Assembly: GCA_903908715.1 (NCBI GenBank)
Contig: CAIVSY010000043.1
Coordinates: forward strand, 1-64,000
Direction: 5' to 3'
Source of the DNA: an uncultured bacterium
GTDB taxonomy: Bacteria > Verrucomicrobiota > Kiritimatiellia > CAIKKV01 > CAITUY01
DNA length: 64,000 nucleotides
The notes beneath the pieces are model-generated. The model worked only from the letters and a program-made list of their open reading frames with translations, had not been told where the DNA came from and searched no databases. This document shows positions 34,876-44,194 of this stretch, piece by piece (the first letter of the stretch is position 1; the number at the start of each line of letters is the position of its first letter). Position numbers and translations under genes: made by a program.

Positions 34876-36378
34876 TCACCCTTCGAGGGAAGCCTTACCC
34901 GCCCATGCCGCCAGTTTCCGCACGGCGGGCCCTCCATTCCGGATCAGCATCCCAAGCACGAGACGAAAACTCATACAGGACCTCCAATGCGTCCGGAACA
35001 CACGCCGTGCCTCGACTCTGTGTTCCTTCCCGTAACGGGGATCCCCGGACAACCCGACCGGGCTCATACAATAGACCCCGGGAATCTTGCAGAATATCAA
35101 CCCCTTGCCCGCGGCACGCATCCACATGTCCAAGTCCCCTGCGGAGCGGAAAGACTCGTCAAACCAGCCGCACATATCGTGCAGGCTCCGGCGCCATACC
35201 GGGCAGCCGCCGGGAGCGCCATACACCACATTCCTCCCGGGAAAAGATCTCTGATGCGGTTGCACCACATTGCGCGCCCTGATGATTCCGTCCAGCCCGT
35301 TCGAGAAGTCCCGGGAACAACGATCGGAGTAGACAAGCGCCGCTTCATCAAACTCCCGCAAATGCCTCGCATGGACCTCGATATGCTCGGGAAACAGCCG
35401 ATCAGTAATGTTCACGCCAGCAATATACTCGCCGGTGGACATGCGGATCGCGTGATTCCACGCAGCGAAGAGGCCCGGATTGTGATCCAACCTTCTGCAG
35501 ACGATATTCGGATAACCTTCCAGGCACCTCTGAACCCCGTCCGCCTCTTGGTCGGGCAAATGGCAATCGACAAGGATCACCTCGCAACTACTGAACACTG
35601 TTTGGCGGATAATATTCTCCAGAAAGCCTTCGATGCATGGGCTGCCCCTGTTCACGGATGCAATGATCGACACCTTGGGCACTTTTGGATCCGGGGAGGC
35701 AATACACCGCTCAAGGACCCGGGCATATCCCTGATGCGGTCGGCCTGACGAGTCAAACACTTGTCCCACGAACTCGGTCCCGATCCTTTTGACCGGGAAG
35801 GGCCGGCGCTCAAAGAACTCGTCGTGCACAATGCAGTCAGCCCGGATCAGAGGATAGACGTGCGTATTCAGGAACCACTGGTCGCTCTGCCAACAGTTGG
35901 TCTTCCTGAAGCGATCCATCATTGTCTTCATCTTCGGGACCGTTCCCCGTCTCGCACCCCACATTCCCCCAAGGATCACACCTTTCTGGTTCCCTCCCCC
36001 GTGACAGGGATGATCGCGCATGATGTGGAACCCATTGCCACTACCAAGCCACTCCGTCACAGCCGCCTTTTCCCGGAGGCTCAGCCGCGAATCTGTGTCC
36101 CGTGAAACCATGACCTCCACGTCGGGCTCCGATGCCGGTGCAAATCGCCAGAAACATCCTTTCCAGTTCCCCGCCTCGTCCATCCGGACAACTTCGACAT
36201 TCTCCCGGGATCTCAACTGGCTGAGGACGTCCGCCGGGACCGACCGGCCGCAGTAGAAGCGGCAGATCCAGCCGGGATAGATATCCCGAGCCAAATCCGC
36301 ATTCCGAATCGCTCCGACTGTGTATTTGGGATCCCCGCCCCAGAGGGAGAAACTGATGATTCTCTTTCCCGTGTTCAT
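34876..36378 (-). CDS. Two-domain glycosyltransferase (GT2 at C-terminus)
   Basis: A 500-residue protein. The N-terminal domain (about 1-230) begins RIISFSLWGGDPKYTVGAIRNADLA and includes VMVSRDTDSRLSLREKAAVTEW, a type often found in capsule-related transferases. The C-terminal GT-A domain starts at about 235 with KVSIIASVNRGSPCIEGFLENIIRQ, has the SEVILVDCH-like strand, YIAGVNITDRLFPEH in place of the usual DDD/DxD, and AGDLDMWMRAAGKG. ATG 36378 matches the usual family N-terminus but has no clear ribosome site; ATG 36468 is an alternative. Sugar specificity unknown. Confidence 0.8.
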   Translation of the reverse strand: MNTGKRIISFSLWGGDPKYTVGAIRNADLARDIYPGWICRFYCGRSVPADVLSQLRSRENVEVVRMDEAGNWKGCFWRFAPASEPDVEVMVSRDTDSRLSLREKAAVTEWLGSGNGFHIMRDHPCHGGGNQKGVILGGMWGARRGTVPKMKTMMDRFRKTNCWQSDQWFLNTHVYPLIRADCIVHDEFFERRPFPVKRIGTEFVGQVFDSSGRPHQGYARVLERCIASPDPKVPKVSIIASVNRGSPCIEGFLENIIRQTVFSSCEVILVDCHLPDQEADGVQRCLEGYPNIVCRRLDHNPGLFAAWNHAIRMSTGEYIAGVNITDRLFPEHIEVHARHLREFDEAALVYSDRCSRDFSNGLDGIIRARNVVQPHQRSFPGRNVVYGAPGGCPVWRRSLHDMCGWFDESFRSAGDLDMWMRAAGKGLIFCKIPGVYCMSPVGLSGDPRYGKEHRVEARRVFRTHWRSCMSFRLVLGMLIRNGGPAVRKLAAWAGKASLEG

Positions 36379-36480
36379 GGCATTCAGGGTTGCCAGGCAG
36401 GCGTTCTTTCCGGCGCCAGGTTGTCCGGCAAACCGGAGATAAATCCTGATCGCGCTACGCCTGTCCATGTCCAATCGTTG

Positions 36481-36493
36481 CGTGCTTAGCACG
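36481..36493. promoter_or_regulatory. Short palindrome in divergent glycosyltransferase gap
   Basis: CGTGCT-T-AGCACG is a perfect 6-bp dyad between the two divergently read glycosyltransferase genes. It might be an operator; no other evidence. Confidence 0.25.
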
Positions 36494-36535
36494 TGATGAT
36501 AGCGTGATGCAAAGACATTTTGGTATCATGCCTGG

Positions 36536-37606
36536 ATGAACGCTGGACAGAGGCCTCCATTGGCAGACCTGCCTCCGCCGCCACCGGGCAGGAGCGGCTG
36601 GCCATGGGAACCGGAAGGTGCCAGGGTGCCCGGCACCATGGCCGACGGTTCCCCCTGGCCGCCAATCAGCGTCGTAACGCCATCGTATAACCAGGGGCTG
36701 TTCATTGAAGAGACAATCCGCTCCATCCTTTTGCAAGGCTATCCGAATCTGGAATACATCATCATGGATGGAGGCAGTACCGACGGGAGTTTGGGTGTCA
36801 TCCGCAGCTATGAGCCATGGCTGGCCCATTGGCAAAGCAAGCCGGACGGAGGACAGGCACAGGCAATCAACACCGGTTGGCGTTCTGCAACCGGCGCGGC
36901 CATCACCTGGCTGAACTCGGACGACCTCCTCACACCGGGATCGCTCTTCCTGTCGGTGCAGTCGCTCTTCTCCAGTGAAGACACCGATCTCGTCTATGGA
37001 AACAACATTATCATCAACCAGCATTCAAGAGAACTCTACCGGCTTGCCGGCCGCACCTATGACCACAAATCCTTGATTATCAAGGCCGAGAACCCGATTC
37101 AGCAGCCTGGATTCCTGATGCGGCGTTCGCTCCTGCAAAGGGTGGGATTCCTGGACGAATCCCTCCTCTTCGCGATGGATTTCGACTATTGGGTGCGCGC
37201 CTCACTGCACGGCTTACGCATCAAACACATACCGGAACCGCTGGCAATGTTCCGGGAGCATCCCGCGGCCAAAACCAGTACCGCACATGTAACCCATATT
37301 TGCGACCGCTACCGCATCTTTAAGAAGACCTTCTGCGATGACGGGACGCCACCGGACCGCAAGCAACAGCGTAAGTGTGCAGCCGCACATGTCGAGTCCA
37401 ATGCCGCCTATATCGCTTACAAGGCGTCGGATTATCGACGCGCGATCCAGCATGCACAACAACATCTGAAACTCGCCGGCCTGCAGCCATCGCTGCTCAC
37501 TCTTGGCGTGCTGGGAGTTTCATCCTTGCGTTCGCTTCGCGTATGTCGGCCTGGCCCCGTACACACCTCCCGGCAAGGATTTCCACCACAAGGCCGCTGC
37601 AGGTGA
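36536..37606 (+). CDS. Glycosyltransferase family 2
   Basis: A 356-residue inverting transferase with a GT-A domain: PISVVTPSYNQGLFIEETIRS, EYIIMDGGSTDGS, QAINTGWRSATG, the metal-binding LNSDD, GFLMRRSLLQRVGFLDE and AMDFDYWVRAS. The first 40 residues are Pro-rich and may be untranslated; ATG 36638 is an alternative start. The last 25 residues (from about 330) are Arg/Pro-rich and do not look like the family, as if the 3' end had been replaced. It probably acts in surface polysaccharide assembly with its two neighbours. Confidence 0.85.
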   Translation: MNAGQRPPLADLPPPPPGRSGWPWEPEGARVPGTMADGSPWPPISVVTPSYNQGLFIEETIRSILLQGYPNLEYIIMDGGSTDGSLGVIRSYEPWLAHWQSKPDGGQAQAINTGWRSATGAAITWLNSDDLLTPGSLFLSVQSLFSSEDTDLVYGNNIIINQHSRELYRLAGRTYDHKSLIIKAENPIQQPGFLMRRSLLQRVGFLDESLLFAMDFDYWVRASLHGLRIKHIPEPLAMFREHPAAKTSTAHVTHICDRYRIFKKTFCDDGTPPDRKQQRKCAAAHVESNAAYIAYKASDYRRAIQHAQQHLKLAGLQPSLLTLGVLGVSSLRSLRVCRPGPVHTSRQGFPPQGRCR

Positions 37607-37681
37607 CGGTGGCGGCGCTGGTGCCGGCGGGGCTCCCGAAAGTTCTAGTCACCCGCCTGCGAGTTCACCCTTTCATACTAT

Positions 37682-37718
37682 CTGACCCCGTGAGTCTGGC
37701 AGCCTGACCCCGTGAGTC
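37682..37718. repeat. Direct repeats CTGACCCCGTGAGTC
   Basis: Two identical 15-bp units at 37682-37696 and 37704-37718 (spacer 7). The TGACCCCG core recurs inverted at 39191-39203, on the far side of the SUMF1-type gene. Such motifs often accompany REP-associated tyrosine transposase genes. The rest of the 154-bp gap (37607-37760) holds nothing clear. Confidence 0.6.
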
Positions 37719-37760
37719 CTGACGGGCCAACTTGTCGCTTGTGTCGGGAACGTCGGCAGC

Positions 37761-39002
37761 TTACGGCTGGCTTGGGACGGCACAGCTGCAACGCAACCCT
37801 ATGCTTCCATCCCGTGCATTCGGGTAACCGTAAGACCCGGCCGCGGAGCGGCACTCTGACGCACCGTTGTACCAAGCTCCACTGCGACACTTGCGAAACG
37901 ACGCCGTGGACGAAGTACGCCCCTTCGGGTCGGTCACGGGCCCCGCAGGGTAATTACCGTACCAGTCCAGACACCATTCCAATACGTTGCCGTGCATGTC
38001 GTACAGACCCCAAGCATTCGGCAGGTACGTGCCGACCAGTGCCGTTCCGGCATTTGTCGCGACATTCGCATCGATGTCGGAGTCGCTGTTGAAAGCGTAG
38101 CGCCCCAACACATCCATGTGCGTATCCTGTCCCACATCCGTCAGGTTGTGCCCGGAATTGAGCGCCGTCGTGGTTCCCGCCCGGCAGGCGTACTCCCATT
38201 GCGACTCCGTCGGAAGATCGAAGCTCGGAAGACCCGTTTTCGCCCGCAGCTTGCCCATGAACGAGTTCGAGTGCACCTGGCTGGACTCCGGCCAGTGCGG
38301 GCTGATCGCGGTGTTATTCGTATTCTCCCGGATGTCGTAGTAGCTTACCCTCTCGACAGGGCGAGACTGGTAGTACGTCGCGTTCGCAAAGAAACTCGGC
38401 TTGGTCCCCATCACCAGTTCCCACTGCCGCTGCGTCACCTCAAAAACCCCGATGTAGAAGTCGGACGACAGGATCACCTCGTGCTGAGTTTCGTCAACGA
38501 CGGTGGACCGCCCCATTTCATCCGTTGGACTGCCCATGATGAAGCTGGGCGCGGTGGCCGGAATGCGGCGCAGGACCAACTTGGTCGTCTTGTATTCCTG
38601 CGTCCACCCTCCTGCAGGCGCCTCCGAGAGGTAAGACACCGGATAGCTTGCTGCCGAGGGCCCTCCCGAAAGGTCCACCACAAGGAAGAGCCCCCCCGAT
38701 TGCGACTCTGCGTTCGTATGGGCCATGACCCGGAAGAAGGCCAGTGAGTGTGCAAGCGACACGGTTGTAGTGAGCGAATTGCCAGCAGTGGGCGGAATTG
38801 ACTCGACGGCCACGGCCCATCTCCCTGTCAGCGTGGGCATGGTCTCGATCTGGTAGTTGGTCGCGCCCTGAACCGCGCTGAAGACAATCTGTCCATCTGC
38901 GCCAAACGACTGAATGGTGAATTCATCAGCCCTGACTGATGCTCCGCACACCACCAGAAAGAGTGTCACCATCATTCCTAAACACGTTCTTGCCTGGTTC
39001 AT
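37761..39002 (-). CDS. SUMF1/formylglycine-generating-enzyme family secreted protein
   Basis: A 413-residue exported protein with a signal peptide (VTLFLVVCGASVRA) and a beta-rich N-terminal region (about 25-135), followed by an FGE-sulfatase domain. The latter has PSFIMGSPTDEMGR, FYIGVFEVTQRQWELVMG, the LPTESQWEYACRAGT core, NAWGLYDMHGNVLEWCLDWYG and SGAWYNGASECRSAAG before DGSIGLRC. The first of the two active-site cysteines of true formylglycine-generating enzymes seems absent (Asn in WYN), and no sulfatase gene is near, so it is probably a binding or structural relative. The start follows AGGAGGCAGC. Transposase-linked repeats flank it. Confidence 0.88.
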   Translation of the reverse strand: MNQARTCLGMMVTLFLVVCGASVRADEFTIQSFGADGQIVFSAVQGATNYQIETMPTLTGRWAVAVESIPPTAGNSLTTTVSLAHSLAFFRVMAHTNAESQSGGLFLVVDLSGGPSAASYPVSYLSEAPAGGWTQEYKTTKLVLRRIPATAPSFIMGSPTDEMGRSTVVDETQHEVILSSDFYIGVFEVTQRQWELVMGTKPSFFANATYYQSRPVERVSYYDIRENTNNTAISPHWPESSQVHSNSFMGKLRAKTGLPSFDLPTESQWEYACRAGTTTALNSGHNLTDVGQDTHMDVLGRYAFNSDSDIDANVATNAGTALVGTYLPNAWGLYDMHGNVLEWCLDWYGNYPAGPVTDPKGRTSSTASFRKCRSGAWYNGASECRSAAGSYGYPNARDGSIGLRCSCAVPSQP

Positions 39003-39190
39003 GCTGCCTCCTGGACTGAACTGAAAGGTAATCGCTTTCCATGCGGGATGGGCACATCCGTGCCCCTGAATTGATGTTCACGACCAGACGAAAGTAGCTG
39101 AACCAAGCTGGCTGAGTCAAGATGAAGGATGCTCCCACAACAACTCCACATTAACAGCGGTGAGCAGGGACGCGATCGACTCAGGGAACG

Positions 39191-39230
39191 CTGACGGGGT
39201 CAGAGAAGACTGTAAACAGTAAGTTTCGTG
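39191..39230. repeat. REP-like palindromes next to transposase remnant
   Basis: CTGAC-GGG-GTCAG (39191-39203) and ACTGT-AA-ACAGT (39209-39220) are two adjacent palindromes just past the stop of the transposase remnant. Their order resembles the short repeats that follow REP-associated tyrosine transposase genes. A separate hairpin, GGGCAC-ATCC-GTGCCC, lies at 39050-39065. With the remnant these account for most of the 392-bp gap. Confidence 0.5.
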
Positions 39231-39251
39231 GACTCCACCACGCTTATCCTC

Positions 39252-39398
39252 TCAATACTTCGGCCGGACCAACTCCACCAGACGCTCCGCCTCCTGTTCA
39301 CCAAGCAGGCCCTTTACCCGCTTCCGAGCCATCGTCACCGCCTTGGAGCTAACCCCGCCCTGCCGACGTCCGATCTCGCGCTGCGTCGAACGGCTTAG
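39252..39398 (-). pseudogene. 3' remnant of a REP-associated/IS200-like transposase
   Basis: Below the size of a normal gene, a 48-codon open stretch reads LSRSTQREIGRRQGGVSS, KAVTMARKRVKGLL and ends ELVRPKY-stop. This matches the C-terminal helix-turn-helix style tail (REIGRRLGGVS, KAV, RKR) of REP-associated tyrosine transposases. No start codon or catalytic part exists; its 5' side runs into the end of the ABC-F gene by 4 bp. It appears to be the surviving end of an insertion that removed the rest. Confidence 0.55.
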
Positions 39399-41362
39399 TC
39401 GGCGGTTTCGGCGTCAAGTTCCTGCAGTTCGCGGGAGGCCTTTTCCCACCGGCTAAAGGCCTCGGCAAGGTCAATCTCGATCTCGTGGAGGCGGCGATTG
39501 ACCGCGGCATAGTCCGTGCCGGGCGCAGGCTTCATGAGTTCCCCGGCCAACCTGTCGCGCTCCTGCTCCAGTTCCGCGATCCGCCGTTCCGCCTCCTTGA
39601 CGCGGTTCTCCACGGGCTTGCGCACCTTGTTGCGCTCCTGACGGCGCTCGGCCCGCTCCCGGCGCAGGGCCTTCCGGTCTGCACCTCCCCGCTCCTCCAG
39701 ACTCCCCTCACCCGCCGGCAGGCGCTCGTCGGCCGCCTCTTCCTGTTTGCGCAATTCCGCATCCATCTTCTCGCGGTAGTAGTCGTAGCCGCCGGAAAAC
39801 CGCCGGACGCCGGGCGGAGCCATGGCCAGTATGCCCGTGGCCACATGGCGCGTGAATTCAATGTCATGGCTCACGAGGCAGATCGTTCCCTCGTAATCCT
39901 GCAGGGCATTCTCCAGCGCCTCACGGGAGGGAATGTCCAAGTGGGTGGTCGGCTCATCCAGCAGCAGCAGATTGGGCGGATTCAAAAGCAGGCGCACGAA
40001 CGCCAGCCGCATCTTCTCGCCTCCGCTCAGCACCCCCACCTTCTTTTCCACGGCATTCCCGGAGAAAAAGAACCCGCCCAGTGCCCCGCGCACCTCGCGC
40101 TCGGAAAGGTGCAGGGCATTCGACCGGGCTGTCTCGAGAACCGTCCGGTTGGGATCCATCAATTCGGCGAAGTCCTGCGCCTGGTAGCCCATCACAACAT
40201 TGTTGCCCACGTACCGCCGTCCCTCGCTGAGCGGGAGTCGCCCTGCCAGAACGCGCAGGAGGGTCGTCTTGCCCATGCCATTGAGTCCTACCAAACCCAG
40301 TTTTTCCCCGCGTTCGATGCGCAGTTCAAGCCCACGCAGAACCCAGTTCGTCCCGTCATAGGTCACCCCTGCACCGTCCAGCCGGACCATCTCGACACCG
40401 CAATGCGGCGGACGCGGGACATGTATGCGCGGCGCGCGCATCACGATACGGGGGATCTCCACTTCCTCCATCTTCTCGAGCATCTTGATCCGGCTCTGCA
40501 CCTGGGAGGACTTGGTGTTCTTGGCCCGGAACCGCTCGATGAATCGCTCAATCTGCTCGCGGCGCCGGTCCTGGTTATCCCGGGCCGCCTCCATCTGCTC
40601 ATGGCGCCGGAGGCAATCCTCCTCGTACTTGTTGAAGTTCCCCGCATAGCGCGTGACCATTCCACCGGCCACCTCGATCGTGACATTTGTGAGGGAATTG
40701 AGCAGATACCGGTCATGCGACACCAGCGCCAGCGTACCCTTGAAGTCGCGCAGATAGCGTTGCAGCCATTCGACTGCGGGAATATCTAGGAAGTTGGTCG
40801 GCTCATCGAGCAGAAGCAGGTCCGGTTCAGCCACCAGGGAGCGGGCCAGTTCAGCGCGCATCTGCCAGCCGCCACTGAATTCACTGAAGGGCCGGTGGAA
40901 ATCCGCCGTTGTGAACCCCAGACCGCCCAGTGCCGTTTTGGTGCGGCTGCTGATGGCGTACCCGCCCATGTGCTCGTACTCGGTCTGCAATATGCCCATG
41001 CGCTTCACGATCCGGGCCCTCGCCTCCTCCGCCGCCGTCTTCAGGTTTTCCTCGAGCTCCTCGATCTCGCGCTGGATGGAAATCAGGGCAGGAAGAGCGT
41101 TCTCCGAGTACTCCAGAAGGGAAACCCCTTCGACGCCCGGCTTGAGCTGCTGGTGCAAGTGGCTGATCCGCAGGTCCCGCGGCACCGTTACACTACCCCG
41201 GTCCGGTGTCATTTCCCCTGTGATCAGTGCAAAGATCGTACTCTTGCCCGTCCCGTTGGGACCCACAATCCCCACCCGCTCCCCGCGGTTGATGCGAAAG
41301 GATACCTCGTTCAGAACCTGCTGGGTCCCGAACGAAACACTCGTGTTCTGGAAATCAATCAT
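39395..41362 (-). CDS. ABC-F family ATPase (ribosome-associated type)
   Basis: A 655-residue soluble protein with two ABC ATPase domains and no membrane part. Domain 1 has Walker A GPNGTGKST, signature FSGGWQMR and LLLDEPTNFLD. The linker (about 235-320) is charged and helical, with FIERFRAKNTKSSQVQSR, the P-site tRNA interaction motif region. Domain 2 has GLNGMGKTT, LSGGEKMRL and LLLDEPTTHLD. A coiled-coil tail (about 540-650, rich in Arg/Glu) follows, as in Uup/YheS relatives. It should act on the ribosome or in protecting translation; exact subfamily not assigned. Confidence 0.93.
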   Translation of the reverse strand: MIDFQNTSVSFGTQQVLNEVSFRINRGERVGIVGPNGTGKSTIFALITGEMTPDRGSVTVPRDLRISHLHQQLKPGVEGVSLLEYSENALPALISIQREIEELEENLKTAAEEARARIVKRMGILQTEYEHMGGYAISSRTKTALGGLGFTTADFHRPFSEFSGGWQMRAELARSLVAEPDLLLLDEPTNFLDIPAVEWLQRYLRDFKGTLALVSHDRYLLNSLTNVTIEVAGGMVTRYAGNFNKYEEDCLRRHEQMEAARDNQDRRREQIERFIERFRAKNTKSSQVQSRIKMLEKMEEVEIPRIVMRAPRIHVPRPPHCGVEMVRLDGAGVTYDGTNWVLRGLELRIERGEKLGLVGLNGMGKTTLLRVLAGRLPLSEGRRYVGNNVVMGYQAQDFAELMDPNRTVLETARSNALHLSEREVRGALGGFFFSGNAVEKKVGVLSGGEKMRLAFVRLLLNPPNLLLLDEPTTHLDIPSREALENALQDYEGTICLVSHDIEFTRHVATGILAMAPPGVRRFSGGYDYYREKMDAELRKQEEAADERLPAGEGSLEERGGADRKALRRERAERRQERNKVRKPVENRVKEAERRIAELEQERDRLAGELMKPAPGTDYAAVNRRLHEIEIDLAEAFSRWEKASRELQELDAETAD

Positions 41363-41389
41363 GCTCCGCCATCCAACCGTTCCCCGTCC

Positions 41390-43660
41390 CTACACAATCC
41401 CCTTCAAACGGTCCCGCAATGCCGTGCGCCGCCCGGCCACATGGTCGTTCCGGGTGGCAATGGCCACGGCCTTGTGCGACCCGACCACACAAACCAGCTT
41501 ACGCCCGCGCGTCATGGCCGTATAAAGCAGGTTGCGCTGCAGCAGCTTGTAGTGCTGGGTGGTCATCAGAAGCACCACCGCAGGGTATTCGCTGCCCTGC
41601 GACTTGTGGACCGAACACGCATAGGCAAGATCGAGCTCATCCAGTTCATCGAGTTCATACTCGACCTTGCGCCCGTCGAAATTGACCGTCACCCGCTGGT
41701 CTTCCATCTCGATCCGCACCACAATCCCTATGTCGCCGTTGAAGACATCCTTGTCGTAGTTGTTCCGCACCTGCAACACACGGTCCCCTTCGCGATAGTG
41801 GCGGCCAAAGCGCTTGACCGACTCCCCGCCGGGATTGAGCGCCTCCTGCAGGATCGTGTTGAGATTTTCACAACCCAGCTGATTCCGCCGCATCGGGGTC
41901 AGCACCTGGATCTCCCGCATAGGGTCAAAATGGAACTTCGCAGGAATGCGCCGGGTCACAAGGTCCAGCATCCGGGCAATGGCATCTTCGGGCGACACAA
42001 CTTCGAGGAAAAAGAAGTCAGCCCCCGGCGTGTTCTCCGGGGGAAGTTCAAACGGCTGGCCCTCGTTGACACGGTGCGCGTTGCGGACAATCCAACTCCG
42101 CGCTTCCTGGCGGAAGATCGTGTCCAGATGCGTTACCGGCAGAACACGACTGTCGATCAGATCCCGCAACACGTTTCCGGGGCCAACGCTGGGCAACTGG
42201 TCCGCATCCCCGACCAGCACCAGGGTCGCGGAATTCGGAAGGGCGGTCAGGAGCGACTGCATCAACCGGATGTCGACCATGGAGACCTCATCAAGGATAA
42301 AGACATCCCCTTCGAGGGAATTTCCGGGCCCATGCTCGAACCGGTGGGTCTTGGGATTATACTTCAGCAGCCGGTGTATGGTTCTTGCTTCCAGATGCGT
42401 GGCCTCTTCCATGCGCTTGGCTGCCCGACCGGTCGGGGCCGCAAGACAGACCTTCTGTTTGCGGGCCCGGAAGATATCCACAAGGGCCCGGACAATCGTC
42501 GTCTTACCCACACCGGGTCCGCCTGTGATAATGGAAACCTTGCTGGCAAGGGCCATCTCAAGGGCCGCACGCTGGGCAATGGCAAACTGGATGCCCATGC
42601 GGCCCTGCGCCCATTCCACAGCCTTTTCAACCTGTACAGGCGGAGCCTCCGTCGGTGCGGCCATCAACCGCTCCAGAGCGCGGGCGACCCATTGTTCCGC
42701 CTCATGCAGGGGCGCGAGAAACAAGTTGCCCCGTTCCTCCACCAGCACGCCCTCCTGAACAGCTCGCAGCAAGGCATCCCGGAGTACGACCGCGGGAATC
42801 TCCAGCAACTGTTCAGCGGTCTCTGTCAATTCATCGGACGGGCAGAAGCAATGTCCTTCCTCGGCCAGCGTCTCCAGCAGGTACATCAAGCCCGCCCGCG
42901 CCCGCGCCTCGGAGTCCGGCGGCACCCCAAGGCTCATCGCAATACGGTCTGCCGTCTTGAAACCGATTCCCCAGACTTCCTGGCACAGCCGGTATGGATT
43001 GTTCCGGACAGCGGAAATGGCCTGGTTGCCATATTGCTTGTAGATCCGCATGGCGTGGGCGGTCCCCACCCCGTGCGATTGAAGGAAAACCATTATATCC
43101 CGGATCGCCTTGCGCTGATTCCAGGATTCCTTGATCATCTCGCGCCGTACCGGTCCGATCCCTTCCACCTCCTCCAGGCGTCGGGACTCGCGGTCAATCA
43201 CCTCCAGCGTCTTGTCCCCGAAACGCTCTACAAGCCGTTCGGCCATGACCTTGCCGATCCCCCGGATCAATCCACTGCCCAGGAACCTCTGGATACCGGC
43301 CAGGCTCGCGGGCGGATGACACTCGATCTGCACCGCCTGGAACTGGCGGCCATGCTGCTTGTGCTTCACCCATGCGCCCTTCGCCTGCAGCAGTTCCCCT
43401 TCGCAAACCGATGGGCAAACCCCTACCACAACAATTTCCTCCTTGCCGGTATTGCCCCGGGGCAGGATGCCGCACACCGTGTACCCCGTCTCCTCATTGT
43501 GGTAGACGATCCGGTTGACCACACCCTCCACACACTCCGGATCCGGTTCGGCGGCTTGTTTCCCTGCTGCCGGACGGGACGCGGCAAAGTCAATCTGCTG
43601 TTGCATGGAATCCATAGGCTGCTGTTGATTTCGTGCGATGCTAACGGTTTCAACCCCCAT
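41390..43660 (-). CDS. recD2: ATP-dependent DNA helicase RecD2
   Basis: A 756-residue superfamily 1B helicase not bound to RecBC. The N-terminal region has an OB-like part (VNRIVYHNEETGYTVCGILP) and helix-hairpin-helix repeats (SGLIRGIGKVMAERLVERFG, VEGIGPVRREMI). Helicase motifs are Walker A GGPGVGKTT, DEVSM (motif II), GDADQLPSVGPG (III), FRQ (IV), LTPMRR, a C-terminal SH3-like insert and VHKSQGSEYPAV (V), then YTAMTRGRK (VI). I chose ATG 43660, which has GGAG 7 nt upstream; starts at 43708, 43693 and 43615 are possible. The gene lies 27 bp upstream of the ABC-F gene. Confidence 0.94.
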   Translation of the reverse strand: MGVETVSIARNQQQPMDSMQQQIDFAASRPAAGKQAAEPDPECVEGVVNRIVYHNEETGYTVCGILPRGNTGKEEIVVVGVCPSVCEGELLQAKGAWVKHKQHGRQFQAVQIECHPPASLAGIQRFLGSGLIRGIGKVMAERLVERFGDKTLEVIDRESRRLEEVEGIGPVRREMIKESWNQRKAIRDIMVFLQSHGVGTAHAMRIYKQYGNQAISAVRNNPYRLCQEVWGIGFKTADRIAMSLGVPPDSEARARAGLMYLLETLAEEGHCFCPSDELTETAEQLLEIPAVVLRDALLRAVQEGVLVEERGNLFLAPLHEAEQWVARALERLMAAPTEAPPVQVEKAVEWAQGRMGIQFAIAQRAALEMALASKVSIITGGPGVGKTTIVRALVDIFRARKQKVCLAAPTGRAAKRMEEATHLEARTIHRLLKYNPKTHRFEHGPGNSLEGDVFILDEVSMVDIRLMQSLLTALPNSATLVLVGDADQLPSVGPGNVLRDLIDSRVLPVTHLDTIFRQEARSWIVRNAHRVNEGQPFELPPENTPGADFFFLEVVSPEDAIARMLDLVTRRIPAKFHFDPMREIQVLTPMRRNQLGCENLNTILQEALNPGGESVKRFGRHYREGDRVLQVRNNYDKDVFNGDIGIVVRIEMEDQRVTVNFDGRKVEYELDELDELDLAYACSVHKSQGSEYPAVVLLMTTQHYKLLQRNLLYTAMTRGRKLVCVVGSHKAVAIATRNDHVAGRRTALRDRLKGIV

Positions 43661-43786
43661 CGTCAAACTCCGTCCCCCACCGAACGAAACCATTGCCCTG
43701 CCCCTCACGCTTTTGGTACAAATCGCTTCACGAGACCACCTATGTTGGCCGTCCGGGATTCAGCGACCGCCGGACAAGGAGTAGTT

Positions 43787-44194
43787 ATGTTCCTCTATTA
43801 TATTGATTCCGAGGGTAAGCGGCAGGAAGTCAGATTGTCCGGCAGAACCGCCTTGACGTTCGGACGCTCCAGCGAGGCGGATGTACTGCTGCCCGACAAC
43901 AAGGTCTCCCGGATCCATGCTGAAATCCGCCCTTGGGCCGGCGATTACATCATCAAGGACCTGAAATCACGCAATGGAATCCAGTTGAACGGCGAAAGCA
44001 TCGAGATCGCTGTCCTCAAGTCCGGTGATACCATCCGCATCGGCGGTACGGACATCCACGTCGCCAAGTCCGCGGAAAAGGGAACCGAAACCATCGTCAG
44101 GGAAGTGACACAGGAACTCGATCAGGGCAAGAAGGGCTACCGCACCATCCTGCGCGAAATCGTCAAGAGTACCGAGGCCAAGCCCAAGTCCTGA
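43787..44194 (+). CDS. FHA-domain protein
   Basis: A 135-residue protein consisting mostly of one forkhead-associated domain that binds phosphothreonine peptides. It has TFGRSSEADVLLPDNKVSRIHAEI with the GRS-SR-H signature, DLKSRNGIQLNG, and a C-terminal helical tail rich in Thr/Lys (about 98-135). The ATG at 43787 is preceded by AAGGAG at 6 nt. A much longer frame open upstream is only a shadow of the genes on the other strand. No Ser/Thr kinase gene is near. Confidence 0.9.
   Translation: MFLYYIDSEGKRQEVRLSGRTALTFGRSSEADVLLPDNKVSRIHAEIRPWAGDYIIKDLKSRNGIQLNGESIEIAVLKSGDTIRIGGTDIHVAKSAEKGTETIVREVTQELDQGKKGYRTILREIVKSTEAKPKS

Noticed and set aside
40895-43786. Very long plus-strand open frame leading into the FHA gene
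   Set aside because: It is antisense to RecD2 and the ABC-F gene. Only the last 135 codons, with their own ribosome site, are a gene.
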